Notes: generated by a model from the sequence alone, not told the origin. Counted from the stretch's first letter, positions 28,260 through 36,486 are shown. The stretch is 64,000 nt of DNA from Streptomyces vietnamensis (GCF_000830005.1 NZ_CP010407.1:6018001-6082000); one strand, 5' to 3'. Program-made: numbers and translations.

Positions 28260-28294
28260 CGCGTCTCTTCCTGGTCATACCCAGGAGGAATCCA

Positions 28295-29389
28295 GTGAGC
28301 ATCAAGAAGGCCGCCGCCACCGCGCTCGTCGCGGCACTCGGCGTCACGAGCCTCGCCGCGTGCGGCACCGACGACGCGCGGGGCGCGGCCGGCAAGACCG
28401 ACCAGCCCGCGCCGAAGACGGTGACGCTGGTGAGCCACGACTCGTTCAACGCCTCCAAGGAAGTCCTCGCCGACTTCACCAAGCAGACCGGTTTCACGGT
28501 CAAGGTGCTGAAGAGCGGCGACGCCGGCGAGGCCGTCAACAAGGAGATCCTGACCAAGGGCTCCCCGCAGGGCGACGTCTTCTTCGGCGTCGACAACACG
28601 CTGCTCTCCCGCGCCCTCGACAACGGGATCTTCGTCCCGTACGAGGCGAAGGGCCTGGACCGGGTCCCGGCGGCGTACCAGCTCGACAAGGAGCACCGGG
28701 TCACCCCGATCGACTCCGGCGACATCTGCGTCAACTACGACAAGAAGTACTTCGCCGACAAGAAGCTGGCGCCGCCGCAGACCTTCGACGACCTCGTGAA
28801 GCCGGCGTACAAGAACCTCCTCGTGGTGGAGAACCCCGAGCTGTCCTCCCCGGGCCTCGGCTTCCTCCTCGGCACGGCCGCCAAGTACGGCGACGAGGGC
28901 TGGCAGGACTACTGGAAGAAGCTCAAGGCCAACGGCGTGAAGACCGTCGACAGCTGGGAGCTCGCCTACAACCAGGAGTTCTCCGGCTCGGCCGGCGGCA
29001 AGCAGGCCAAGGCCGACCGTCCGCTCGTCGTGTCGTACGCCTCCAGCCCGCCGGCCGAGGTGCTGTACGGCGAGCCGCAGCCGAAGGTGGCGCCCACCGG
29101 CGTCTCCACCGGGACCTGCTTCCGCCAGATCGAGTTCGCGGGCCTGCTGAACGGCGCGAAGAACCCCGAGGGCGGCAAGGCGCTGATCGACTTCCTGATC
29201 TCCAAGAAGTTCCAGGAGGACATGCCGCTCCAGATGTTCGTCAACCCGGTGGCGAAGGACGCGGCCCTGCCGGAGCTGTTCACCAAGCACGGCGTGGTGA
29301 TCGACAAGCCGGAGACCATGGCGCCCGAGAAGATCGCCGAGAAGCGTGACCCGTGGATCCAGCAGTGGTCGTCGCTCGTCCTGAAGTAA
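28295..29389 (+). CDS. thiB: Thiamine ABC transporter, substrate-binding lipoprotein
   Basis: 364-aa periplasmic-type binding protein. Signal peptide with lipobox LAAC at about residues 20-23 (VTSLAACGTDD), so it is membrane-anchored by a lipidated Cys. Body resembles ThiB/iron-type binding proteins: TVTLVSHDSFN, GSPQGDVFFGVDNTLLSRAL, and DSGDICVNYDKKYF. GTG start 6 bases after AGGAGG. The TPP riboswitch upstream and the permease and ATPase downstream support thiamine as ligand. The stop codon lies inside a 15-bp tandem repeat. Confidence 0.92.
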   Translation: MSIKKAAATALVAALGVTSLAACGTDDARGAAGKTDQPAPKTVTLVSHDSFNASKEVLADFTKQTGFTVKVLKSGDAGEAVNKEILTKGSPQGDVFFGVDNTLLSRALDNGIFVPYEAKGLDRVPAAYQLDKEHRVTPIDSGDICVNYDKKYFADKKLAPPQTFDDLVKPAYKNLLVVENPELSSPGLGFLLGTAAKYGDEGWQDYWKKLKANGVKTVDSWELAYNQEFSGSAGGKQAKADRPLVVSYASSPPAEVLYGEPQPKVAPTGVSTGTCFRQIEFAGLLNGAKNPEGGKALIDFLISKKFQEDMPLQMFVNPVAKDAALPELFTKHGVVIDKPETMAPEKIAEKRDPWIQQWSSLVLK

Positions 29390-29422
29390 GGCGTCCTGAA
29401 GCAAGGCGTCCTGGAGCAAGGC
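29378..29422 (+). repeat. 15-bp tandem repeat across the thiB stop codon
   Basis: Three units: GTCCTGAAGTAAGGC (29378), GTCCTGAAGCAAGGC (29393), GTCCTGGAGCAAGGC (29408). The thiB TAA stop is in the first unit; the same position is CAA in the other two. In the thiP frame the array reads as a pentapeptide repeat (RRPEA, RRPGA). Confidence 0.88.
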
Positions 29423-29457
29423 GAGACGTCCGGGGGAGCGCGACGCGGCTGGGGTTC

Positions 29458-31074
29458 ATGGCCCTGCCCGTCGCGTTCTTCGGGGTCTTCTTCGCCTGGC
29501 CCGTCGTGTCCATCGTGGACCGGGGACTCAGGCCCGCCGGGGCGTGGGACCTCGGCCGGGTCGGGGCGACCCTGTCGCGGCCGGACATCCTCGACGTGCT
29601 CGGCTTCACCGTGTGGCAGGCGCTCGCCTCCACCGGCCTCACCCTCCTGGTCGCGCTGCCCGGGGCGTACGTCTTCGCCCGCTTCGACTTCCCCGGCAAG
29701 AGCGTGCTGAGGGCCGTCGTCACCGTGCCGTTCGTGCTGCCGACCGTCCTCGTCGGCACGGCGTTCCTGGCGCTCGTCGGCCGGAACGGGCTCACCGACG
29801 AGCTGTGGGGGCTGCGGCTCGACACCAGCGTGTGGGCGATCCTCCTCGCACACGTCTTCTTCAACTACGCGGTCGTCGTCCGGACCGTCGGCGGCCTCTG
29901 GTCGCAGCTCGACCCCCGCCAGGAGGAGGCCGCCCGGGTCCTCGGCGCCTCCCGCTGGACGGCCTGGCGGACGGTGACGCTGCCCGCGCTGGCGCCGGCG
30001 GTGGCGGCGGCCGCCCTGATGGTCTTCCTCTTCACCTTCACCTCCTTCGGCGTCGTGCAGATCCTCGGCGGGGACGCGTACACCACCCTCGAGGCCGAGA
30101 TCTACCGGCAGACCGCCCGGCTGCTCGACCTGCAGACGGCCGCCGTGCTCACGCTCGTGCAGTTCGCGGCCGTGGGCGCGATCCTCGGCGTGCACGCCTG
30201 GACGGTACGGAGGCGGGAGACCGCGCTGCGGCTCGTGGCCCCGGAGTCGACCGCGCGCCGGCCGCGCGGCGCCGGGCAGTGGGCACTGCTCACGGGTGTC
30301 CTCGTCTCGGTGGCGCTGCTGATCCTGCTGCCGCTCGGCGTGCTCGTGGAGCGGTCCTTCGCCGGGCCGGACGGGTACGGGCTGCGCTACTACCGGGCGC
30401 TCGGCTCGCTCGACGAGGCCGGGACCTTCCTCGTCCCGCCCCTGGAGGCCATCGGGAACTCGCTGCGGTACGCGGTGGCCGCCACCGCCATCGCCGTGGT
30501 GATCGGCGGACTCGCGGCGGCGGCGCTCACCCGGCGGCGGGCCGGACGGCTCGTACGGGGCTTCGACGCGCTGCTCATGCTGCCGCTCGGGGTCTCCGCC
30601 GTGACCGTCGGCTTCGGCTTCCTCATCACCCTCGACGAGCCGCCGTTCGACCTGCGGGCCAGCTGGATCCTCGTACCGCTCGCCCAGGCCCTGGTCGGCG
30701 TCCCCTTCGTCGTACGCACGATGCTGCCGGTGCTGCGCGCGGTGGACGAGCGGCTGCGGGAGGCGGCGGCCGTGCTCGGCGCCTCGCCGTGGCGGGCCTG
30801 GCGGGAGGTGGACCTGCCGCTGGTGCGGCGGGCGCTGCTCATCGCGGCCGGGTTCGCGTTCGCGGTGTCGCTCGGCGAGTTCGGGGCGACCGTCTTCATC
30901 GCCCGGCCCGAGAGCCCGACGCTGCCGGTGGCGGTGGCCCGGCTGCTCGGCCGGCCAGGCGAGCTCAACTACGGCCAGGCGATGGCCCTCTCGACGATTC
31001 TGATGGTGGTGTGCGCGGTGTCCCTGCTGCTGCTCGAACGGCTCCGCACCGACCGGACCTCCGGGGAGTTCTGA
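29458..31074 (+). CDS. thiP: Thiamine ABC transporter permease (two fused domains)
   Basis: 538-aa permease with two homologous halves, each with about six membrane segments and an EAA loop (EEAARVLGASRWTAWRTVTL and REAAAVLGASPWRAWREVDL), so one chain forms the whole channel like ThiP. The start is uncertain. ATG at 29458 sits right at the first membrane helix with only GGCTGGGG upstream. The frame is open back to a GTG at 29353 inside thiB, reading through the 15-bp repeat; an Arg-containing segment (RGSATRLGF) just before the ATG looks like a genuine N-terminus. Overlaps thiQ by 1 base. Confidence 0.88.
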   Translation: MALPVAFFGVFFAWPVVSIVDRGLRPAGAWDLGRVGATLSRPDILDVLGFTVWQALASTGLTLLVALPGAYVFARFDFPGKSVLRAVVTVPFVLPTVLVGTAFLALVGRNGLTDELWGLRLDTSVWAILLAHVFFNYAVVVRTVGGLWSQLDPRQEEAARVLGASRWTAWRTVTLPALAPAVAAAALMVFLFTFTSFGVVQILGGDAYTTLEAEIYRQTARLLDLQTAAVLTLVQFAAVGAILGVHAWTVRRRETALRLVAPESTARRPRGAGQWALLTGVLVSVALLILLPLGVLVERSFAGPDGYGLRYYRALGSLDEAGTFLVPPLEAIGNSLRYAVAATAIAVVIGGLAAAALTRRRAGRLVRGFDALLMLPLGVSAVTVGFGFLITLDEPPFDLRASWILVPLAQALVGVPFVVRTMLPVLRAVDERLREAAAVLGASPWRAWREVDLPLVRRALLIAAGFAFAVSLGEFGATVFIARPESPTLPVAVARLLGRPGELNYGQAMALSTILMVVCAVSLLLLERLRTDRTSGEF

Positions 31075-32096
31075 TGCTTTCGATCGAGGACGCGACCGTA
31101 CGGTTCGGTCAGCGGGCCGTGCTCGACGCCGTGGACCTGGAGGTCGCCGAGCACGAGATCGTGTGCGTGCTCGGCCCCAGCGGCAGCGGCAAGTCCACGA
31201 TGCTGCGGGCCGTCGCAGGGCTCCAGCCGCTCGACGGGGGCCGGGTGCTGCTCGGCGACGCCGACCAGGCCGGGGTGCCGGTGCACCGGCGGGGCGTCGG
31301 CCTCATGTTCCAGGACCACCAGCTGTTCCCGCAGCGGGACGTCGGCGGCAACGTCGCCTTCGGGCTGCGCATGCGGGGCGCGGGGAAGGCCGAGCAGGCG
31401 GAGCGGGTGCGGGAGCTGCTCGACCTCGTCGGCCTCCCGGGCGCCGAGCGGCGCTCCGTCGCCGCGCTCTCCGGCGGCGAGCAGCAGCGGGTGGCGCTCG
31501 CCCGCGCCCTGGCGCCCCGGCCCCGGCTCCTGATGCTCGACGAGCCGCTCGGCCAGCTCGACCGGGGACTGCGGGAGCGGCTCGTCGTGGAGCTGCGGCA
31601 GCTCTTCGGGCGGCTCGGGACGACGGTCCTCGCCGTCACCCACGACCAGGGCGAGGCCTTCGCGCTCGCCGACCGGCTCGTGGTCATGCGGGACGGGCGG
31701 ATCGCCCAGTCGGGTGCGCCGGACGAGGTGTGGCGGCGGCCCGCGTCGGAGTTCGTGGCGCGCTTCCTCGGCTTCGACAACGTGGTGACGGCACGGGTGA
31801 CGGGGACGGTCGCGCAGACCGTGTGGGGCAAGGTCCCGGTCCCGGACGGCTCGCCGGAGGGGGAGCGGCGGCTCCTCGTCCGCCCGGGCGGAGTACGGCT
31901 CGTGGAGTCGCGTCCCGTCTGGACGGTGGAGTCCCGGACCTTCCGGGGCAGCCAGGTCCTCGTACGGCTCCGCCCGGCCGAGGGGCCCGCCCTGGAGGCC
32001 GAGATCCCGCTGCGGGAGGCACCGGAGGAGGGCGCCGGGGTGGGCGTGGAGTTCCGGGCGGAGGACGTGGTGGTGCTGGGGGACGACATCCCGTAG
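31074..32096 (+). CDS. thiQ: Thiamine ABC transporter ATP-binding protein
   Basis: 340-aa ATPase. Walker A GPSGSGKST near residue 34, Q-loop FQDHQLFPQRDV, signature LSGGEQQRVALARAL, Walker B LLMLDEPLGQLD, H-loop AVTHDQGEAFALA, and a C-terminal TOBE-like domain. Last gene of the riboswitch-controlled thiBPQ operon (TGATG overlap with thiP). The family is close to Fe/sulfate importers, so thiamine specificity rests on the TPP riboswitch. Confidence 0.92.
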   Translation: MLSIEDATVRFGQRAVLDAVDLEVAEHEIVCVLGPSGSGKSTMLRAVAGLQPLDGGRVLLGDADQAGVPVHRRGVGLMFQDHQLFPQRDVGGNVAFGLRMRGAGKAEQAERVRELLDLVGLPGAERRSVAALSGGEQQRVALARALAPRPRLLMLDEPLGQLDRGLRERLVVELRQLFGRLGTTVLAVTHDQGEAFALADRLVVMRDGRIAQSGAPDEVWRRPASEFVARFLGFDNVVTARVTGTVAQTVWGKVPVPDGSPEGERRLLVRPGGVRLVESRPVWTVESRTFRGSQVLVRLRPAEGPALEAEIPLREAPEEGAGVGVEFRAEDVVVLGDDIP

Positions 32097-32171
32097 AGGT
32101 GCGATGAGTTTTCGCGGCCGGTGGAGTCTCCTTGGTGTTCGTCGTTTTTTCGACCATGCGGGAGGCAGACC

Positions 32172-32819
32172 GTGGGCCAGTTGCTCAGAGTTCAGAACTT
32201 CAACGTCTCGTCCGACGGATTCGGCGCCGGTGAGGGCCAGAGCCTGGAGCGGCCGTTCGGGCACGCGGAGCCCGGGGAGATGTTCTCCTGGGCCGGGGCC
32301 ACCGCGAGCTGGCCGATGCGGACCGACCCGGGCGGCAGCCGGGGCCTCGACGACTACCTGACGCGGGACTACGCGCGGAACATCGGTGCCGAGATCATGG
32401 GCCGCAACAAGTTCTCGCCCCTGCGCGGGCCTTGGGAGAACGAGGACTGGCGCGGCTGGTGGGGCGACGAGCCGCCGTTCCGCACACCGGTGTTCGTGCT
32501 GACCCACCATCCGCGCCCGTCGTTCACGCTCTCCGACACGACGTTCCACTTCGTCGACGCGGACCCGGCGACGGTGCTCGCGCAGGCGAAGGAGGCGGCC
32601 CAGGGGAAGGACGTCCGCCTCGGCGGCGGCGCCGCCACGATCCGGGAATTCCTGGACGCCGACCTCGTCGACACCCTGCACGTCGCGGTCTCACCGGTGA
32701 AGCTGGGCTCCGGGTCACGGCTCTGGGAGTCCCCCGAGGAGCTGTACGACCGCTTCCACTGCGACGTGGTGCCGAGCCCGGGCGGCAAGGTGACGCACCA
32801 CCTCTTCTGGCGCAAGTGA
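32172..32819 (+). CDS. Dihydrofolate-reductase-like (RibD_C) protein
   Basis: 215-aa protein of the RibD C-terminal/DHFR-fold family (QNFNVSSDGFGAGEGQ, AEIMGRNKFSP, RTPVFVLTHHPRP, GKDVRLGGGAATIREFLDAD). These bind NADPH; true substrates are unknown. GTG at 32172 chosen for GGAGG (32161-32165) 6 bases upstream. Stands alone after thiQ. Followed by a 380-base repeat-rich gap. Confidence 0.88.
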   Translation: MGQLLRVQNFNVSSDGFGAGEGQSLERPFGHAEPGEMFSWAGATASWPMRTDPGGSRGLDDYLTRDYARNIGAEIMGRNKFSPLRGPWENEDWRGWWGDEPPFRTPVFVLTHHPRPSFTLSDTTFHFVDADPATVLAQAKEAAQGKDVRLGGGAATIREFLDADLVDTLHVAVSPVKLGSGSRLWESPEELYDRFHCDVVPSPGGKVTHHLFWRK

Positions 32820-32831
32820 CGCCCGACTGGC

Positions 32832-32938
32832 GCGACGCCCAGCCCGTTGCGGGCCCGCGCCCCGCGCCCGTGCGGGCGGCGCCCTCCGCCCGGGGCTTCG
32901 CCCCGCCCCGTGTGGCCCCGCGCCCGGCTGGGCGTCGC
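32832..32938. repeat. 13-bp inverted repeat flanking a GC-rich loop
   Basis: GCGACGCCCAGCC (32832-32844) is exactly complementary to 32926-32938, 12 bases after the reductase stop. It is nested beside the palindromic elements at 32948 and 33109, in a gap with no credible gene. Confidence 0.6.
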
Positions 32939-32947
32939 CCCGCTGCC

Positions 32948-32989
32948 GTGTGGGCAATCGTCCCGCTGGGGCGGGACGGGTGGGCACAC
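32948..32989 (-). repeat. Palindromic intergenic element, copy 1
   Basis: 42-base element with hairpin core CGTCCCGC-TGGG-GCGGGACG and flanks GTGTGGGCAAT and GGTGGGCACAC. On the minus strand it matches copy 2 (33109-33152) with only a few differences. I recognise the pattern TGCCCACCCGTTCCGC...GCGGAACGATTGCCCA as one that recurs between genes in Streptomyces; this is recall, not a search. Confidence 0.75.
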
Positions 32990-33108
32990 GGGACGGCGCC
33001 CTTCAGCGGCGCCTCCGCGTTCCGCGCCTGGACCCGCACCACCGCTGCGGCGCGCTGCCGGTGCGGGTTCGGGCGCGGGAGCCTCGGGCGCCGGCAGGGC
33101 GCGGGTCC

Positions 33109-33152
33109 GTTGTGCCCACCCGTTCCGCCCCAGCGGAACGATTGCCCACAAC
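33109..33152 (+). repeat. Palindromic intergenic element, copy 2
   Basis: 44-base element, inverted relative to copy 1. Core hairpin CGTTCCGC-CCCA-GCGGAACG, with terminal GTTGTGCCCACC and TTGCCCACAAC. The end CCCACAACGGGG is repeated 21 bases on (33166), forming a short direct repeat just before the end of the next minus-strand gene. Confidence 0.75.
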
Positions 33153-33198
33153 GGGGCGGGCGCCGCCCACAACGGGGGTGGGCGCCCCGGCGGCTCCG

Positions 33199-34335
33199 CT
33201 ACGTCCCCAGGCGTTTCAGCGCCTCCGGGGCCTCGTCGATCGAGTCCACCAGGGCGATCCGGGTCGCCATCGGGCGGCCGGCGGCGAGGGTCTCCAGGAG
33301 GGGCCAGGCCGGGAGGTGGGTGGTCCAGTGGGCGCGGTTGACCAGGATCATCGGGGTCGGGGCGCCCCGGGAGCCGTAGTAGTTCGGGGTCGCGTTGTCG
33401 AAGATCTCCTGGACCGTGCCCGCCGCGCCCGGCAGGAAGACGATGCCCGCCGTCGAGCGGGCGAGCAGGCCGTCCTCCCGGGTGGCGTTGGCGAAGTACT
33501 TGGCGATGTGGCCGGCGAAGGGGTTCGGCGGCTCGTGGCCGTAGAACCAGGTGGGGATGCCGACCGAGTCCCCGCCGTCCGGCCACATCGCCCGTACCGC
33601 GAAGGCCGCCCGGGCCCAGTCCGTCACCGAGGGGGTGAACGACGGGGCCTCGGAGAGGAGGTCGAGCGCCCCCGCCAGGGCGTCGTCGTCGAAACGCGCC
33701 AGGTACGCGCCGAGGTTCGCGGCCTCCATCGCGCCCGGTCCGCCGCCGGTCGCCACGGTGAGCCCGGCGCGGGCCAGGGACATGCCGAGCCGGGCGGCGC
33801 CCGCGTACGCCTCGGTGCCCCGGCCCATCGCATGCCCGCCCATGACGCCGACGACCGGGGCCCCGTCGAGGTGTTCGTCGAGGGCGTCGGAGACGGCGTC
33901 GTCGTGGAGGGAGCGGAGTATCGAGGAGAGGATGTCGCCGTCGGCCCTGGTCCGGCCGAACCACGCGTACGCGAGGAAGTCGGGCGTCGACTCGTACCCG
34001 GTCTCGGCGATCCCCGCGAAGAGCTCCTCGGGGGTGTAGAGCCTGGCCCGGTAGGGGTCGAAGGGCAGTTCGGGGACGGGCGGGAAGACGAGGGCCCCGT
34101 CGGCGCGGACCTTGGCGGCGGCCTCCGGCTCCATGGGGCAGCCGAGGAAGACGGCCTCGGCGGTGGCGGCGGTGAGCAGGGCGAAGGTCCGGCCGGTGAG
34201 GTCGACCGACTGGATCCGCTGTCCGGCGAGCGAGCCGGGGCGGGCGAGCGCCGCGTCGAACTCGGCGAGGGTGTGGATCTCGCGTCCGTGCCCGCGTGGT
34301 CCGGGCGGGCGGTGTGCCGGGGGAAGCGTCGCCAT
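33199..34335 (-). CDS. LOG-family Rossmann nucleotide-binding protein
   Basis: 378-aa protein with a TIGR00730/LOG domain in its centre and C-terminal half: VVGVMGGHAMGRG, VATGGGPGAMEAANLGAYLA and the loop LPGAAGTVQEIFD. LOG enzymes are cytokinin-type nucleotide phosphoribohydrolases with a PGGxGTxxE motif; here the second Gly is Ala (PGAAGT) while the Glu is kept. The N-terminal 130 residues (SLAGQRIQSVDLTGRTFALL) are extra. ATG at 34335 is the last good start; the open frame upstream is repeat sequence. Substrate unknown. Confidence 0.86.
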   Translation of the reverse strand: MATLPPAHRPPGPRGHGREIHTLAEFDAALARPGSLAGQRIQSVDLTGRTFALLTAATAEAVFLGCPMEPEAAAKVRADGALVFPPVPELPFDPYRARLYTPEELFAGIAETGYESTPDFLAYAWFGRTRADGDILSSILRSLHDDAVSDALDEHLDGAPVVGVMGGHAMGRGTEAYAGAARLGMSLARAGLTVATGGGPGAMEAANLGAYLARFDDDALAGALDLLSEAPSFTPSVTDWARAAFAVRAMWPDGGDSVGIPTWFYGHEPPNPFAGHIAKYFANATREDGLLARSTAGIVFLPGAAGTVQEIFDNATPNYYGSRGAPTPMILVNRAHWTTHLPAWPLLETLAAGRPMATRIALVDSIDEAPEALKRLGT

Positions 34336-34373
34336 GGGCCCACGATAGGGGCCGCCGTGACGGGCGGCCCCTC

Positions 34374-34473
34374 GGGAAGTCCGGCCGACCGGGCCGCACT
34401 CGGCCGCACTCGGGAAGTCCGGCCGACCGGGCCGCACTCGGCCGCACTCGGGAAGTCCGGCCGACCGGGCCGG
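34374..34473. repeat. 38-bp tandem repeat, 2.6 copies
   Basis: Units at 34374-34411 and 34412-34449 are identical (GGGAAGTCCGGCCGACCGGG then CCGCACTCGGCCGCACTC), followed by a 22-24 base partial copy. Lies just upstream of the LOG gene start. Confidence 0.9.
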
Positions 34474-34496
34474 CTTCGCGGCGTCCGGCACCGCTT

Positions 34497-34610
34497 CCTG
34501 ATGCGGCCTGTTCGGCGGGCCGCCCCCTGATGCGGCCTGTTCGGGGCCGCCCCCTGGTCCGGCCTGTTCGGCGGGCTGCCCCCTGGTCCGGTCTGTTCGG
34601 CGGCCGCCCC
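34497..34610. repeat. About 30-bp tandem repeat, 4 copies
   Basis: Four imperfect units of 28-30 bases built on CCTGRTSCGGCCTGTTCGGC and GGGCYGCCCC, ending 14 bases before the stop codon of the minus-strand permease gene. With the 38-bp array it fills nearly all of the 289-base gap 34336-34624. Confidence 0.85.
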
Positions 34611-34624
34611 TTCGTGCGGGTCGC

Positions 34625-35776
34625 TCAGCCGGTCAGCGGCAGGGCCGCCAGTTCCGCCACCGCCCAGGTCAGCGGTGCGAAGACGACGAGCAGTGCGCCC
34701 GCGCGCAGCAGGGCCGCCGTGCGCAGGACCGTGGGCGGGGCGCCGATGCGGAGGAGGGCCTCGGTGGTGTGGGCGCGGCCCTGCCGGGATTCCAGCGCGG
34801 CGGTCAGGAGGGTGGCGGTGGTGCAGGCCAGGATGAGGGCCGCGCCGAGGCCGGTGAGCGGGCCGAAGGCGTCGGAGCCCGCGTCCGCGTCGTACAGCGC
34901 GGCCGCCGCGAGCGTTCCGGAGATCACCGCGCTGACCACGCCGAGCGGCCGGCCGATGCGGCGGGACTCGTCCATCAGGACGCGGCCCGCGAGCAGCCGG
35001 GTGGCGCCCGGCCGGACGGCCTGGAGGAGCCGGCCGCAGCCGTGGGTGAGGCCCGGGCCCGCCAGGGCGAGGCCCACGGCGGTGAGGACCCAGCCGGCGA
35101 GGACGCCCGCCGGGTTGCCGTCGAAGCCGCCCGGCAGCGGGAGGCCGCTCCGGGAGTCGCTCTGCGCCGCGTACGTCTCGATCGCGAGGCCGACCGCGAC
35201 GAGGGCGACGCCCCAGGGCAGCCCGGACGGCATCGTCTTCTCGGCGCCCTCCGGTGCGGCGGGCGCGGTGCGGGGGCGCAGCGCCAGACCGGCCGCCGTG
35301 GCGGCGACGACCGGCAGGACGGCGAGCAGCGTGAGGGCGGCCGCGAGCGGGACCGGCTGGTCGGCGGCGAGGAGCCCGGCGGCCGCCCCGTCGAAGGGCA
35401 GGCCCGTGATGTCGCCGCGCAGGTGCAGGTAGAACAGGAGGGCGACCAGGGAGCCGAGCGTGCAGGCGACGGCCGTCGAGGCGGCGGCGATCGCGGTGAG
35501 CCGGGCGGGGCCGAGGCCGACGGCGGAGAGCCCGGGGCGCGGCCGGGTGCTGGGGTCGGTGCGGGCCACCGCGACGGCGAACTGCACGGTGGCGGCGAGC
35601 GGCAGGACGCACCAGAGGAGCCGCAGCACGGAGGCCGAGGACCGTTCCGGGTGCCCGACGGCGTATCCGAGGGTGCAGAGCAGGAGGAAGCCCACCCCCG
35701 CGGCCGCGGCGGCCACGAGGAGCCGGCGCGTCAGGACGAGGGGGTGGGTCCCGCGGGCTAGACGGAGAGCGAGCAC
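34625..35776 (-). CDS. Membrane protein, likely ABC permease partner
   Basis: 383-aa integral membrane protein with about ten hydrophobic segments (for example LLVAAAAAGVGFLLLCTLGY, AALTLLAVLPVVAATAAGLA, PLTGLGAALILACTTATLLT). GTG at 35776 (VLALRLARGTHPLVL) overlaps the upstream ABC ATPase gene by 19 bases, so the two are coupled. C-terminal region TTEALLRIGAPPTVLRTAAL recalls the helix-loop of FtsX/MacB-like permeases, which suggests an exporter, but I cannot name the substrate. Confidence 0.82.
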   Translation of the reverse strand: MLALRLARGTHPLVLTRRLLVAAAAAGVGFLLLCTLGYAVGHPERSSASVLRLLWCVLPLAATVQFAVAVARTDPSTRPRPGLSAVGLGPARLTAIAAASTAVACTLGSLVALLFYLHLRGDITGLPFDGAAAGLLAADQPVPLAAALTLLAVLPVVAATAAGLALRPRTAPAAPEGAEKTMPSGLPWGVALVAVGLAIETYAAQSDSRSGLPLPGGFDGNPAGVLAGWVLTAVGLALAGPGLTHGCGRLLQAVRPGATRLLAGRVLMDESRRIGRPLGVVSAVISGTLAAAALYDADAGSDAFGPLTGLGAALILACTTATLLTAALESRQGRAHTTEALLRIGAPPTVLRTAALLRAGALLVVFAPLTWAVAELAALPLTG

Positions 35777-36486
35777 GCGGCGACGCCCTCCGCCCCTGAC
35801 GTCGGGGGTACGGTGCCGGCCCGGCGTCCGTCGAGCAGGGGAACCGTGCGGTCGGCGAGCGCCGCGACCTCGCCGTCGTGGGTGGCGAGGAGCACGGTGA
35901 TGCCGTGCGAGCGGGCCGCGGCCGTCAGGGTGCGCAGGACCTGCGCGCCGTCGGCCCGGTGCAGGGTCGCGGTGGGTTCGTCGGCGAAGAGGACCGACGG
36001 GGTGGTGACCAGGGCGCGGGCGATCGCGATCCGCTGGCGCTGGGACTGGGTGAGGGCGTGCGGACGTTTGCGGGCGCAGCCGCCGATGTCGAGCCGCTCC
36101 AGCCACTCGGTGGCGGCGGTCTTCGCGGCCCGGTGGGAGACCCCGCGGAGCAGCAGCGGCAGGGCGGTGTTCTCCCAGCCGGTGAGCTCGGGGACGAGGC
36201 CGGGCTCGGGGTCGATCCAGCCGAAGCGGTCGCGCCGGAGCCGTTCGCGCTGGGCGGGGGCCAGGGTGTGCACGGGGGCGCTGTTGAACCAGACCTCGCC
36301 CTGCTGGGCGACGAGCTGGCCGGAGAGACAGCGCAGGAGGGTGGTCTTGCCGCTGCCGCGGGGGCCGACGACGGCGAGGATCTCTCCTTCGCGGACGCCG
36401 AGGGAGACGCCGCTGAGGGCGTCCGAACCGCCCAGGGAGCAGTGCAGGGAACGCGCCCAGAGCACGTCGTTGTCCGGTGGGGCCAT
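35758..36486 (-). CDS. ABC transporter ATP-binding protein, atypical signature
   Basis: 242-aa ATPase of the LolD/MacB type. Walker A GPRGSGKTT, Walker B VLFADEPTAT and H-loop LATHDGEVAALADR are good, but the ABC signature LSGGQ is replaced by LTQSQRQRIAIARAL and the D-loop is altered. ATG at 36486 follows GAGG by 8 bases; the GTG overlapping that GAGG is less likely. First gene of a two-gene operon with the membrane protein. The unusual signature may mean slow ATP turnover or a heteromeric partner. Confidence 0.88.
   Translation of the reverse strand: MAPPDNDVLWARSLHCSLGGSDALSGVSLGVREGEILAVVGPRGSGKTTLLRCLSGQLVAQQGEVWFNSAPVHTLAPAQRERLRRDRFGWIDPEPGLVPELTGWENTALPLLLRGVSHRAAKTAATEWLERLDIGGCARKRPHALTQSQRQRIAIARALVTTPSVLFADEPTATLHRADGAQVLRTLTAAARSHGITVLLATHDGEVAALADRTVPLLDGRRAGTVPPTSGAEGVAACSLSV

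Noticed and set aside
32820..33198. Possible small genes in the reductase-LOG gap
   Set aside because: Open frames there only translate inverted repeats and have no ribosome binding sites or domain resemblance.
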